Of a stretch of DNA of 64,000 nt, positions 11,622-22,643 are shown one piece after another; the first letter of the stretch is position 1; each line of letters starts with the position of its first letter. The translations under genes were made by a program, and so were the position numbers. Origin of the DNA: Dactylonectria macrodidyma (taxonomy: Eukaryota > Ascomycota > Sordariomycetes > Hypocreales > Nectriaceae); assembly GCA_020744425.1 (NCBI GenBank), contig JAGMUV010000002.1:1054001-1118000 (forward strand). The letters are read 5' to 3'. The notes under the pieces are model-generated. The model was given only the letters and a program-made list of their open reading frames with translations, had not been told where the DNA came from and did no database searches.

Positions 11622-12708
11622 TCAGTGTGCTCCGTAGGGGTTTCCTGTATGAATATTCGGGTTACCCTCTGCGCCATCCTTGTATGGCTCACTCGATTCC
11701 GGCACTGGTGTCGACTTGAGTGTCTCGGGCGACCTCGTGCCGACGGTGCTTCCCCACATGGGCGTCGAATCTAGCTCAGAGCGAACCTCGCGGTCCGTCG
11801 ACATCTCCTGCGGCGGCTGCCATCCGCTATATGATGCCGGCGCTGGCGGAGCTGGCTTGGTCTCGTCCGAGGGAATCTCGTTGACGACGCGGTTTCGGTT
11901 TCGGCGGCGCCACCAGAAGAATAGACCTAGGCCTAGGCCGAGGACGGCGATGCCAACGCCGATTCCGATGCCGGCGGCGGCACCAGTGGATATACTACTG
12001 GAAGAGGAGGAGGCGGAGGCGGATGATGATGAGGAGGAGGAGGAGGTGGAGTCTGAGGCGGTATCGGTGGCATCAGAGGAAGAGGATGATCCCGTTGTGT
12101 TGGCATCTGTCGCAGTGGAGGATGGGACCTAAGGAGGAGAAAATATGAGATGAAGTGAAATATATGAAGCCATCACGAAGGCTCACCTTTGTAAAGACGG
12201 TCGAGTACGCGCCATCGTCAACGTCTCTCACACTTGTCATCAACCAATGCCGTCCCGGCTGAGGAAAGCTGTCTCTTAAGTCGGAGCTCATAAACGGCGG
12301 ATTCCCCGGATGAACGTCCATCACATAGTTGGAGCCGTTCTGAACGTTGACGAAGCGATACGTCTGATTGCCCCAGTCACTCACATCCCACATCTGGGCC
12401 TTTGTGCCGTCCGAAGCCACCATGCACGGCTGCGTCTTGGAGTCATCAATCTCATCGGCGGCATAGCAGGCCGTCAGTTGCTTGAAGACGCCCGTCCGGC
12501 TGCAGCGCAGCGCGTAGCGGCCCTTAGGCCCATCGTCGACGGGCTGGAACTGCCAGTAGTGGTCGACGAAGCCCCAGACGGCCACGCCGTTGTCGTCCTC
12601 GACCTGGAACGAGCTCGTGAAGTTGCCGCTGTCGTATTCGTCGACCCGGGCCTCGGTGAGGTGGTACCAGACGTTGGAGTCGAGCGTCACGGCTTCGTAC
12701 TCGGACAT
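11622..12708 (-). CDS. Single-pass membrane protein with beta-trefoil (ricin-B-like) domain
   Basis: A 342-residue protein. Exons are 12708-12187 and 12128-11622; the 58-nt intron (12129-12186, GTGAGC...TAG) falls between codons. Residues 1-172 look like a beta-trefoil lectin-type fold, with repeated aromatic/Q-W strands (WYHLTEARVDEYD, HYWQFQPVDDGPKGRYALRC, YRFVNVQNGSNYVMDV, GRHWLMTSV). Then come a Ser-rich linker (about 178-220), a Gly/Leu-rich membrane segment (about 223-246) and a basic stop-transfer run (WWRRRNRNR), followed by a Pro/Ser-rich tail. Three N-glycosylation sequons (NFT, NQT, NGS) suggest the N-terminal part faces outside. The start at 12708 has a strong CCCACCATG context but gives no signal peptide; the frame stays open to an ATG at 12939. 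A carbohydrate-binding role is possible but unproven. Confidence 0.82.
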
Positions 12709-14378
12709 GGTGGGACGATCTGATGGGGAGTGATTTTCCCTTAGTAGGACATCAGGACAAGTAGTGAGAAGAGGAATGAAAATAAGCAAGGGAGGAGAGA
12801 TGGAGAAGGAAGAGAACCCCGGGGAAATCAGCAAAGTGTCTTGAACGGACGGGTAGGCAAAGGAAAAGCTTGGTAAGATCCCACTCTCAAGGATCCACGT
12901 ACAGACATGCTCCCAGGGAGTTGTGTAGTATTTCCACATTTAACTACATCCAATCCCAAGCATCAACGACAGCAGGCGGTGCAGTTTAGTGTTACTCTGT
13001 ACCATTGAATGCGTAAAATTACCAGGGTTGCCTTACTGCTGATGGCGATCCTGGGTCGGTGCAACCCCTGGATGGAGTAGGGATCCTCACTCTCTGGGGC
13101 CGTTGCGGGCGATGAGACGCTTCGCATTGGGTGGCGATGGGAGTTGACTTGGCGCTGGGCTGTGGGCTGTCTCTTTTGGGGCCATTCACTGAGATTGTAT
13201 CATGTCAGAGGTTGTTAGCTCTGGACTAAAGAAGCGGAACGAGCGTGCTAAATGAAATGTATATTGTAGTAATAGGAATCTTCCATGATCAACACAATCT
13301 GTGATGAACATCAAAATCAAAGATGGACTTTCGAGCCCACTCTTCGAAGGCCTCTTCCCTGTCGTCACAACATTTGTCTTCCAGGGCTGAAACGCCATCT
13401 CCTCACCAATAATAGCGTCAATCCTGCCCCGATTCAGCCACCCAGTCTCCGCCTCCTAAACCCGGCCGGGCTCCCGGGCTCAATGTCCGACTACTGCCGA
13501 ATCGGGACTCCGCCACAGGTCCGCCCGCCACAGCTTCCGCACGCCAACACTCCCGACCTCTCTATGTGTGAGAACTTGTTGCATCGTTCGATTTTGAACG
13601 TAACAGATGGAAAGGCTGTGCTTTCGCTTGAACGCGAGAAATAAGCCGGATGGGATGGGAGACTATATCCGCCTGATTGTCGCCTCTTAAGTGAGTCGAG
13701 CCGATCCACTTTTTGTGCTGTTAAAGTCTTCAATATGTGTGGCCCCATTTGATGACCGCAGCCAGGTAGGTTTTGGGGGCCAAACTAGACCACCTAACAG
13801 AGCTTCTATGTGGAGGTGAAGGAAGAAAGATCCCGGTATCCAGCGGGAGCTCGGTCTTTTGGATCTGGACTTGACAATCGGATGCGACCTGGCAAATCAG
13901 CGCGTTTGGATCTCGCCAATGAACCTCAACGCCCCTGTTCCTTGACTCCAGGAGGGCCAAATCTACCGCCAATCAGCATCGCCATATTCCCACCGTCATG
14001 ACACTGGGCGTCCAGTGTAATTATTAAGTTAAGTTATGTAGACCCCATACAAAGCGCACTGGCGTTTATACCCATAATCCATGTACTGCCTATCAGGAAG
14101 CCAACGCGGCAGAATACGTCAATGCATCGTGTTCCATATTGTTTCAACTCTTATACTGAACACCTCTGACTTCTGTTTCCATCTCTCAATTCCACCTCTC
14201 CGAGTCTCTCCGAGTGCACCAAGTCCACCTAGGGTCCATACCCCTATCCAAGCCTGTAATGTTGTTACATCTCACCTGTCCTCCGCAACAGGTACATGAA
14301 GGTTGCAACTTCTAATCCATCTTGTGTATTCCAGGGCTTTCCCCAGCGATCAACCATCAATCATCCATCCTACAACAA
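12709..14378. other. Intergenic region: promoter of the beta-trefoil gene and 3' side of the App1 gene
   Basis: No gene seen. The left part, up to about 12940, remains in frame with the beta-trefoil gene and could be leader or an N-terminal extension. The rest has no recognisable feature. Confidence 0.5.
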
Positions 14379-17207
14379 CTACCGCCCCCTGCGAGTTCTG
14401 TTCATGTCCGAAAGCGCTCGCTTTACAATCGCCTCCGCTTCCGTGATAACATCATGTCCTCTCCGCCAAGTATACAAGGACACGCCTAGTCCATCGAGCT
14501 GCTCCTGTGCCCTTGCCAGTCGCCGCCTCCACAGCTCCAACTTCTTGTTGACGGCCTGCGGGCCGAAGCTTGGAGATCCTGAGGGAGTATTCCCGTCCGA
14601 CCGACTCCCCGATCTCGTGGCCGCGAATGGAGGGGGCGGTGCAGTAGGCGGCGGGAGAGGTTCATAGTCGACATCCAAGTTCGATGCCTGTGACCGCCGC
14701 GGTGGGAGCGGTGGTTTAGAGTTGTCGACCTGGGATGGAGTGCCTCGTCTTCGAGGCGGAGGAGGTGGTGGGCGATCCCCTGCAGGGTTGCTGGTTGCAG
14801 ATGTAGTCTTATCCCACATCTGTGCAGCAGCAGCGCTCCTCGGGATTTTCATGTTGCCCTCCCCTGTCCGCTGAGCAGAGCTTTGGGTCTGTGACAGGGG
14901 ATGTGAAGGGGGGATTTCTCTAATCTGAGGAACAGGTTTCCTAGACGGGTGAGGCAGTGGCTCATCATTAGTAAAGGAACTTTCTCGCGATAGTCCCATC
15001 CTGGACGCTCCCTTATTGAGGTCCGGAATGGACTTGGTGCTCCTCAGTTCCGCAGGCTTCGCGGGTCTTGGCGGTGGCGGCTTTCGTGCTTTCACGTCAG
15101 GTGTGCTCGTGCTCCTAATTGCATTCGAGTTACGAATCTGCGCAAGTGCTGCGGATCTGTCCACTTTCGCCTCTTCGGGTTCGCTAGAGAAGTCTATCAG
15201 GGTTCCCATGGTCGGCCCAGCCGATAGCTTTCTCTCGCGGAAGCCGCCGCCGGCTATCAGACTCGACTGGCTGGCATTGTTACTGAGAGTTTCATCGAAT
15301 GTCCTACTCTTTTTGCGAGAGAGCCCAAAGCCATGGTCGAAGAAGCCTGTTTCCTCTGGTGTCGTCACATCTCGGATGAAGACTGCCAGGATACGCCCCG
15401 GATTCGCCATGGCTAGCTCCGTGTACACTTCCAAGTCAGCTTCGCCGCTGTCGCCTACGAGCAAGAACTTTCGCTCGGGAAAGTCTCTTAGCAACCTGTT
15501 CAAAGTCGACTTCTTTCTTTCCGCGACGGGTTCAAATATCCCCTGGAGCATTCCGCTGTACTGTTTTAGATGGAGTGATCCAGGAGGGAGTCCAACAAGC
15601 TTGAAGAAGCTTGCCAGGACCGGGAAGAGCTGCCAAGGGCTGTTTGAGCAGTAATGCATGCTGACACCCATATCATGCATTCTATTAAACCATTCCTTTA
15701 CTCCGTCAATCGTGAGCTCAGATAGATCTCTGACAAACGTGTTGCGGAAGATTTCTTTGGCGCCCCCGAGGATGTTGGACCTTTTGACAGTATCGTCGAT
15801 ATCGCTGATGAGGCTGACTCCACAGGGTTCCGTGACCAGAATCTCCTGGGTTGCGGACAGATTCTCGTTCGCTAATACCCGGACGTGAGTCGGGATAAAA
15901 TCGAGAGCCGCCCGAACCGAAAAGTGGCCGGCATCATTGGTCATGACCGTCCGGGACTGTGACTTGGTGTCATTGTAGAAGAAAAGGGTGATTGGTAGAG
16001 CAACCATAGGGTTTGTCATGAACGGCGCTACTCGGGCCATGAGATTCGCGTTGGCAACCGACAACTCAGCATCAGTAAGTTCGTTGGTGCTTGATGAAAA
16101 CGTCCTGGCTGGTATGGTCGGGCTGGTCGGCGGAGAATCCAGGGATTGTTGTCCACCGCGAGCCCTTGTGGGATAAATGCTCTGCGCCTCATCGCCACCT
16201 TCTTGGGGCCTCTCGCTGTATCCTCCTCTATTGGCCACCTGTTTTTCCGCCTGGCCGATACGTTCGATCCGCGCTGCCTCCTGGGCAATCTTCTCTTGCT
16301 CACGCAAGGTCTCCACCTGATCGTTTGCCTGAGAGATTCCAGTGTTGGGATTGTAGCCTTGGTCAGCCCTCGGGGCTGGAATTCCACTGAGTTGCCGTGC
16401 AAGCCCTAGTAACATTCGGTTTCGCCTCGTCATGGGTCCCACCTGGGGAGAGTATATCCAGCCTCGAACATCGACATCGACTATGGCTCTCTCGTCCTCA
16501 TTTCTCTCCCATTCCTGGCGCCAGTAGTCCTCATCTCTGGTGGTCTCCTGGGCTGTCTGTGTTTGGTCCGTTACCCCTTGGTTCCAGTCTTGCTTGACGT
16601 GTCGCTTTGCGTAGGAGGGAAATAGCACCATCTGATCGTCGTCGTGAAATGTGATGGCCACGTCTGGGAATGCCCCGGGAATGTGTATCCGTCCGTGGTT
16701 CTCGGTCTCCCCTTCTGGGCCGCGCGCCCTGGTCTGCGCATATGATTCTTTGATCTCTGTTACTGCTTGTTGTCCAGTTCGGTACAGATTCCCCGCCATG
16801 GCCGCGAACCTCTTTCTTCGATAGCCTCTCTCTCGGTCGACCGGGCTTGCCGGCCGACCAGGGCCATGGTCTGTCATACCTCCTCCTACAGGCGGTATTT
16901 TGCGTGCCACTAAGCTCCTCGTCCGAGCTTTAACATGCTTGGACGGCTGAGATGCTTGCGGCCCCAACCACAGACGCCTACCCTGCCTCGCGACGATGTC
17001 TACAATGCGCCCGCTCTCGATGCGCCGACGCTGGCGCTCGACTATGTAGCGGTAAACCCGAGATTGAACGTTGTGTTTGAGGTACGGGAGCGTAGTAAGA
17101 TGGAAATTAAGGAGTCGCTCGCGATAGCGGTCTCGTACGGCGCGAGGGAAGAGGAATCGGAGGAGGCTCTGCTTATGGCGTGGATGAGGACGGCGAGGAC
17201 CAAACAT
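14379..17207 (-). CDS. APP1: Phosphatidate phosphatase App1 family (DUF2183)
   Basis: A single-exon, 942-residue protein. App1 in yeast is a Mg-dependent phosphatidate phosphatase at cortical actin patches, linking phosphatidic acid turnover to endocytosis. The catalytic HAD-like motif DIDDT is at 469-473 (SLISDIDDTVKRSN), followed by the family blocks HYCSNSPWQLFPVLASFF (about 518-535), LKQYSG and LLVGDSGEADLEVY (about 582-595). An upstream block near residues 180-210 (PDVAITFHDDDQ... PSYAKRHVKQDW) is also typical of the family. The C-terminal third is disordered with poly-proline SH3-binding-like runs (PPPPPPRRRG, PPLPPRRSQ), fitting actin-patch recruitment. The start at 17207 is the most upstream ATG; the basic N-terminal 110 residues are less certain, with Met137 as an alternative. 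Confidence 0.92.
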   Translation of the reverse strand: MFGPRRPHPRHKQSLLRFLFPRAVRDRYRERLLNFHLTTLPYLKHNVQSRVYRYIVERQRRRIESGRIVDIVARQGRRLWLGPQASQPSKHVKARTRSLVARKIPPVGGGMTDHGPGRPASPVDRERGYRRKRFAAMAGNLYRTGQQAVTEIKESYAQTRARGPEGETENHGRIHIPGAFPDVAITFHDDDQMVLFPSYAKRHVKQDWNQGVTDQTQTAQETTRDEDYWRQEWERNEDERAIVDVDVRGWIYSPQVGPMTRRNRMLLGLARQLSGIPAPRADQGYNPNTGISQANDQVETLREQEKIAQEAARIERIGQAEKQVANRGGYSERPQEGGDEAQSIYPTRARGGQQSLDSPPTSPTIPARTFSSSTNELTDAELSVANANLMARVAPFMTNPMVALPITLFFYNDTKSQSRTVMTNDAGHFSVRAALDFIPTHVRVLANENLSATQEILVTEPCGVSLISDIDDTVKRSNILGGAKEIFRNTFVRDLSELTIDGVKEWFNRMHDMGVSMHYCSNSPWQLFPVLASFFKLVGLPPGSLHLKQYSGMLQGIFEPVAERKKSTLNRLLRDFPERKFLLVGDSGEADLEVYTELAMANPGRILAVFIRDVTTPEETGFFDHGFGLSRKKSRTFDETLSNNASQSSLIAGGGFRERKLSAGPTMGTLIDFSSEPEEAKVDRSAALAQIRNSNAIRSTSTPDVKARKPPPPRPAKPAELRSTKSIPDLNKGASRMGLSRESSFTNDEPLPHPSRKPVPQIREIPPSHPLSQTQSSAQRTGEGNMKIPRSAAAAQMWDKTTSATSNPAGDRPPPPPPRRRGTPSQVDNSKPPLPPRRSQASNLDVDYEPLPPPTAPPPPFAATRSGSRSDGNTPSGSPSFGPQAVNKKLELWRRRLARAQEQLDGLGVSLYTWRRGHDVITEAEAIVKRALSDMNRTRRGR

Positions 17208-17806
17208 GTGCCCAGACTATCGCAAGCCGAGATCAATTATATAATAGGCGTGGCAGGCGGGCCGAAAAAGTGAAGCGGCCGCGATGTCGCGGTGCGGGTG
17301 ACGCGGGCTGCTGAGGATGAGTACTGCAGGAGCTCTCAGGCGAGTGCGTCTTCTGACGGGGCGGTTTCGGCCTGGCGCAACGATCAAAGAAGATGGTGCG
17401 GACACATGATTCAGGCCTGGTCAGCGAGTACGGGCGTCTCTGCGGATAATACTCAGATGTCAGCTAAGAGGATGGAGGGGAGAATGCGCTCGTGATGTCA
17501 GCTGCCTGGATCGTTGCGGCTCGTGCCTTACGTCATCAAATCCAACTGTAGTGGGGGGACACATGAGGTGGATCAAAAAAGCTGCACACATCAAAATATC
17601 AAGCTCCTCAAAATTACTTCACTTGGCTCAATCAATACGTTGTGGAGGATTATGAACTCCTTTGTTAAAACCTGTACTCTTTAATATAGCTCTATTCTAT
17701 AATTCAATTATAACTACACTCTTATCACTGTATTGCCCTGTTGAGAGATGGGCTAGGGTATCACGACGGCGGCCCGCGCCTCTTTGCCCTGTCTCCCACA
17801 CCGAAC
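17208..17806. other. Intergenic region with an AT-rich patch
   Basis: Holds the promoter of the App1 gene. About 17560-17730 is markedly AT-rich and sits just beyond the 3' end of the broken kinase gene, which may mark the edge of a decayed segment. Confidence 0.45.
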
Positions 17807-19088
17807 TCAGGCCGGAAAACTACCGGATGTGTCAAGGAGCATTGTGTCGGGCTGAAGGCTCTCCTCTCGGTCCTTGGGGCCGTTCTCCTTAGCGGGCACG
17901 TTGTCAGGCGGGGGTTGTTTCGCGGTATGAACCCGGGCGCGCCGCTGGCCCAGCGGGGCAAGAGGTGAGGGCGCCCTCCGCTTTGTGATGATTGCCGCGA
18001 CTGGTCGTAGCATCGGCGACGCTGTTCTATTTGCTTCTAGCCGCAGCCGCAACGGCTGACGAGGGTACTTAACCACTGGAAGTGCCACCGGTGCCTTGGC
18101 ACGCGCCTTTGTTGGTGTGTTTGTAGCCGGCGCCAATTTTGGGGCGACAGACGCCGGCGGCGCATTGGCGATGGGCAGTATATGGCCCTTTGGCGTGCTG
18201 AGGCCGCGTCCTTCGAAGTGGGCCAGAAGCAACTGTGCAGCCGAAGCGCGGTGATTTGGATTTTCCCGCACCATGGGAGCGAGGCTCGGCTCGACCAGTG
18301 CGGCGGTGCGGATGGCCTCCAGGACTGTGGCATATATCCTGGTCTCACGGGGCGGGAACGTGAACCTAGGGTTGATATCGGCGATAGTGGCAAAGAGAGA
18401 CCACACGTCCATCTTGGGGCTCTGGGTGTTTTCGCCGGACTGGATGTGCAGCTCTGGGGCTTCGTAGACGTCGGTGCCGCACTTAGTCACGGCCTTTTGG
18501 CAGTGGTTGGCCAGACCAAAGTCAGCCAACTGAAAAGTAATACCGCCTTTGTCTTTCCAGTAGAGGATATTCTCGGGCTTCATGTCGCCGTGGCACATGT
18601 TGTTGCAGGCCAGGTAGTCGAGGGCCGAGAGCATATGCTCGAGCACCATCAAGGTCAGCTCATCGCTCTCGTTACTGGTCCACGACTGAGCCGAGGCCTT
18701 AATCAGCGACCTCAAGCTGCCATCGCGCAGCGGCATAAAGATATCGGGTTCATCTGTCTCCCACTTGTCAGAGCCGACAAATTCGACAATATTCTTCTAC
18801 GAGCGTTGTCAGCAGGCGGGAACATCAGTGGAAGAATTAGCACGGAGAGAAGACCAATTGACATACATGGTCAAGCCTCTGGAGGACCTTAATCTCACGG
18901 TGCGCAGCAGCGCGCCCCTATTCGGGATCAAAATACCGATCAAACCGAATGACTTTGATGGCGAAGAAGCGGCCGGTCTTGAAATCAACAGCTTTGTAAA
19001 CATTGCGAAACTGCCCTTCTCCAATTCTGACACGGGGCGTGTTGTCGGCCTCGCGAACGAGGATAGGTTGAGGAGTATTATTGTGCCA
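17807..19088 (-). pseudogene. Protein kinase gene, apparently broken (no start, in-frame stop)
   Basis: Serine/threonine-kinase-like sequence in two exons, 19088-18867 and 18796-17807, joined across a normal 70-nt intron (18797-18866, GTATGT...TAG). The N-lobe shows RIGEGQFRNVYKAVD (glycine loop) and FFAIKVIRFDR (catalytic Lys). Then a TAG stop at 18920-18918 interrupts the frame before HREIKVLQRLDH. The C-lobe is open: HGDMKPENIL (Asp kept; Gly replaces the usual Arg of HRD), LADFGLA and YEAPEL. A Pro/Ala-rich basic tail follows from about residue 190 of the 309-residue open part that starts at Met 18736. Upstream, the kinase frame ends at TAA (19091-19089) with no ATG. A CAG-to-TAG change is a CpA-to-TpA transition, the context preferred by RIP. 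A truncated product from 18736 would lack the ATP-binding N-lobe. Confidence 0.7.
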
Positions 19089-19633
19089 TTATCGAATGCG
19101 CCGAGAACTGGACAAGGCGCTCGCCTCTGTCCAGGCAGGTTGAGAGGCTCTACAGTTCCAAGCTTCCGACCATCAAGGAGCTCTGGAAGGAGAGGGGAGA
19201 GTGGAAGGACGATTGGTATTGCCGGCGCAATGGGGCAACCATCATCGGGTGGAAGTGGCGACACGAAAGTCCCAGCCCCGAGCCCGAAGACCTCTCCGGT
19301 ATAGAAGACCTAGCCGCCTTGGAACTCACTCCCTCCGAGGTTGACGCGCTCGATGCCGTCACTTTGCCGACCCCGACCCCGTCCCCGCCCCCGGCCCCAC
19401 ATTACATTCCGAGTACCGGCTCCATGTTTGACGTCCGTCCTTCCGGCTGTCTCTCCCTAAACACCCGGCGGCCAGCACCAGATGAGGCTATCAAACAGCA
19501 GACCCCCGAACCAGATGAGACTACAGAACAGTCGCCACGCCGCCCACGCCAGCGTCCATCTACCCAACCTCTCCGTCGCAGCTCCAGGATCGCCGCCATG
19601 ACCGCCAACTACGCAACCCTGACTCGTGTCTAA
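19087..19633 (+). pseudogene. Remnant of an unrecognised gene, frameshifted
   Basis: Coding-like sequence on the + strand in two frames. Frame one reads HYRMRRELDKALASVQ from 19087 and hits a TGA at 19141. The adjoining frame, from 19139, reads VERLYSSKLPTIKELW, then a Trp-rich block (WKDDWYCRRNG, IIGWKWRHESP), then a Pro/Ser/Thr-rich region and a basic end (RRSSRIAAMTANY) with a stop at 19633. A two-base loss (or one-base gain) near 19135-19139 would explain the shift. The only intact part with an ATG starts at 19319 (104 residues). I do not recognise the family. Its 5' end meets the broken 5' end of the kinase remnant at the same place. Confidence 0.5.
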
Positions 19634-20224
19634 GCCTTCGGCTCGGCCTAGACGTCGAGCTAAAAGGAACTCGGCTCAGTAGCTCGAGCAAAAACCGCTC
19701 CCCAATCACTTGTTAGTCCGATGGAGAAGACTATGCGTACTTTATCCAGGTAGGATGTCGGGGTTTCCTACGCAAGACGGCGCTCCAGGAATGCTTGGTA
19801 CAATTAGTTAAATGTGTCGTCGCGGCAAGCCCAAACCCCGCGCTTAGTTTCTAGGCGGAAAACAATGGCAGTGCAGAACGAGAGGCTGGGGGGAGGAGCA
19901 AGGGACGGCACACCCACAAGAGTGCGCGTGTACAGTAAGAGAAGATAATGGGCCATTCCTTGCAATGTTATAGTCACGTTGGATAATGCACGTACTGTCT
20001 TTTTCTATTATTAGTCTGTCGCTGAGGCTGCTGAGTTTCGAGGCGCGGGCCTTCTTCGTCCGTCAACGCCCGCTGGGGTTTTAGTGCTGAGAATCACACG
20101 AGACTCAATACAATAGCTCATGCCAAGACCAGATTTAGACGCCCGCATATAAAACACTTGGGTTATCCATAGCGCTGTCTGTCTACATATACATCGATGA
20201 CCTATGTCTCCTACGCCAACCCGT
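19634..20224. other. Intergenic region
   Basis: No gene seen between the broken gene and the 3' end of the helicase gene. It probably contains the helicase 3' UTR. Confidence 0.5.
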
Positions 20225-22643
20225 TCACTTTCGCTTGCCACCCATCCGAGCCTTCGGCTTCCCCTTGTTGGGGACCTTCTTCTCTCCCTTGGATTTGGAC
20301 TTGGACTTGTCCTTGGCTCTCGCCTTCATTTCAGCCTCAGAAGTCTTGGTCTTCCTCCATTCTCCGCCCTCTTTGCGGAGGGCCCTGTTGTCTAGCCGCT
20401 TCTTATCCTTGTTGCTCAGCTTTCCAGTCTTCTTCTTCATGGCCTCCCTCATGCCGTTCAGTTCGTCATTGCCAGCCTGTTTTGACTTCTTCTTGTCGTG
20501 CTCAGTCTCGAACCAAGTTCGTCTGGGGCGACCCTTGATCTCAGCTTCATGCTCCATTAGGTTCTCGCCCTTCTTGACCTGCATCTCGACGTGGGCGAGA
20601 TGCTTCTCCTCCTTTTCTTCCTTTAGGATTTCTTCAATCTCGTCATCCAGCTCGTCAATCTGGTCCTGCAACTTGTCGGCTTCCGTGGCCTCGATCACCC
20701 GGCTGATAATCTTAGCTCCCTGGGCCTTGCCTGCTTTGACAGCAGCCTTGACTACCTTGCGATCGGGCTCCGCAGCTAAGGTGAGGGCGGTACCCTTGCG
20801 TCCAGCTCGAGCCGTGCGACCGACTCTGTGGACGTAAATCTCCAGAGACTGAGGGGCTTCGTAGTTGATGACAGTGTCGACGCCCTTGATATCCAAACCA
20901 CGGGATGCAAGATCGGTAGCCAACAAGTAGGACACCTTGCCATCTCGGAAGTCTTCGACACTTGCAATACGCTGTCACCTAATGTTAGTCATCCGAAATA
21001 CGTATTGCTTATGGATATAGTCATATGCTCACCTGTGTCTGGTTCATGCTACCGTGAAGTTCCGCGCAAGAGAGCCCGAGAAGTCCAAAGATGATACGGG
21101 CTCGATGAGCATCCTTCTTTTGACGGAAGAAGATGATAACTCTTTCAGTATACAGCTTCTTGCAGGCATATGCCAAGTAACCCATGCGCTTTTCTTCGCG
21201 GCCAGGTCGTAAACGAACGAACTCCTGTACCAAGGTGGTGACGGTCTTCTTCTGTGAATCGACCATGACACGAGCCGGCTTGTTCAATCCTACACGAATG
21301 AGGCGATCAACGGTAGACGTCATGGTGGCAGAGAACAGCATGGTCTGGCGCGACTTTGGGAGAGTGGTCAGGATCTCGTTGAGTTCCTCCGCGAATCCGT
21401 CCTCCAGCATTCGATCAGCTTCGTCAAGAACCAGGATCTCCACCGTATTAGTGTCGAAACTGGCAGAGTTTCGCATGTGATCAATGAATCGACCAGGGGT
21501 TGCGACGATGACATCTGGTCGCAAGCGCAGCTCAGCCTCCTGTACCTTGAGGCTCAGGCCACCGACAGCTAGAGTGAACTTGATATCTGTGTATGCGGCA
21601 AGCTTAGTCGCGACAGCATGACATTGAATAGCCAGTTCGCGAGTGGGTGTAAGGATGACAACACGAGTGGTAGCGATCTTCTTTGGTCGATACAGCAACC
21701 GCTCCAAGATGGGAACGACGAAGGCGCCTGTCTTTCCGGATCCAGTCACCGCACCACCTACAAGATCCTTTCCCATAAGTGAAATGGGGATAGACTTGGC
21801 CTGGATAGGGGTAGGCTTTGAGAAGCCGACGGCAGCCAGACCTCGCAAAATGGGTCGAGATAGTGACATGGCCTGAAAGCTTGACGTAGTCACCTTCTTT
21901 CCAGGTACTTCCGATTCCTCAGGGGCGAAGAAGGCCTTGCGCTTCTCTTCCTCTTCGATATCCTCTGCCTCATCATCACTACCAGCGTCTGAGACGTCAT
22001 CGTCAGGATGACCCACGGGAGTTGCAACAGAATCATTGTCAGAGGCCGCATCGTCATCTTCGTCGTCGTCACCTTCATCCTTCTCGCCGTCCTCGCTTTC
22101 CGCGTCCTTCTCTTCGCCGTCGGAGTTTTCGGCATCGGAATCGACATTCATGCCGAATGCATCATCGGCCAGGACTTCGTCGTCGTCGTCGTCAAGATCA
22201 ACATTCATGTCGTTGTTGGCTTCGTCAACCTCTTCATAGCCTGCCCCCGACGCTTTCTCTCCCCTCTTCTCCCGGCGCCGGCGGATGATCTCGTCGATAT
22301 CCACGCCTGTCTTGTCGGCGTTCATTCCTTTCTTCGCACTGTCAAGGCCCCATCCCTCGAACTCCACCGCGTCATTATCGCCAGCCTCATCAGCGAGAAA
22401 CTCGAATTCCGAGTCCATGGCACCATCATCGTCATCGTTGTTTCCCCAAATACCATTGGGCACCTCGTCCTCACCCTCGGGTGTGGTCTCTCGCAGTGGC
22501 TTCTTGACAACCTTGGCCGTCTTAGCCTTCTTCTTTGGAGGCTGCACACTGACTTCCTCCTCCTCAAATATGCCGTCTTCGTTGTCGGATATGGTGTGAA
22601 TAAAGTCGTCTTCGATTGGCTTCCGCTTCTGTGAGGGCGCCAT
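20225..22643 (-). CDS. DRS1: ATP-dependent RNA helicase DRS1 (DEAD-box)
   Basis: Nucleolar DEAD-box helicase needed in yeast for 60S ribosomal subunit assembly. Exons are 22643-21033 and 20971-20225 (785 residues); the 61-nt intron (20972-21032, GTGAGC...CAG) is in phase and joins MNQTQ to RIASVEDF. The start at 22643 gives [14 protein letters not shown]; the frame continues upstream without another ATG. A long acidic N-terminal region is followed by the Q-motif area ([14 protein letters not shown]), motif I (TGSGKT), PTRELA, the DEAD motif in [10 protein letters not shown], the SAT motif in LFSATMT, then after the intron [12 protein letters not shown] and [13 protein letters not shown]. The C-terminus is a Lys-rich coiled coil and basic tail ending in GGKRK, as in Drs1. 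It shares a promoter region with the EB1-like gene. Confidence 0.95.

Noticed and set aside
18905..18935. Small intron that would remove the in-frame TAG of the kinase
   Set aside because: The only local GT-like to AG choice would be about 20 nt, far below the 48-nt minimum seen in this window.
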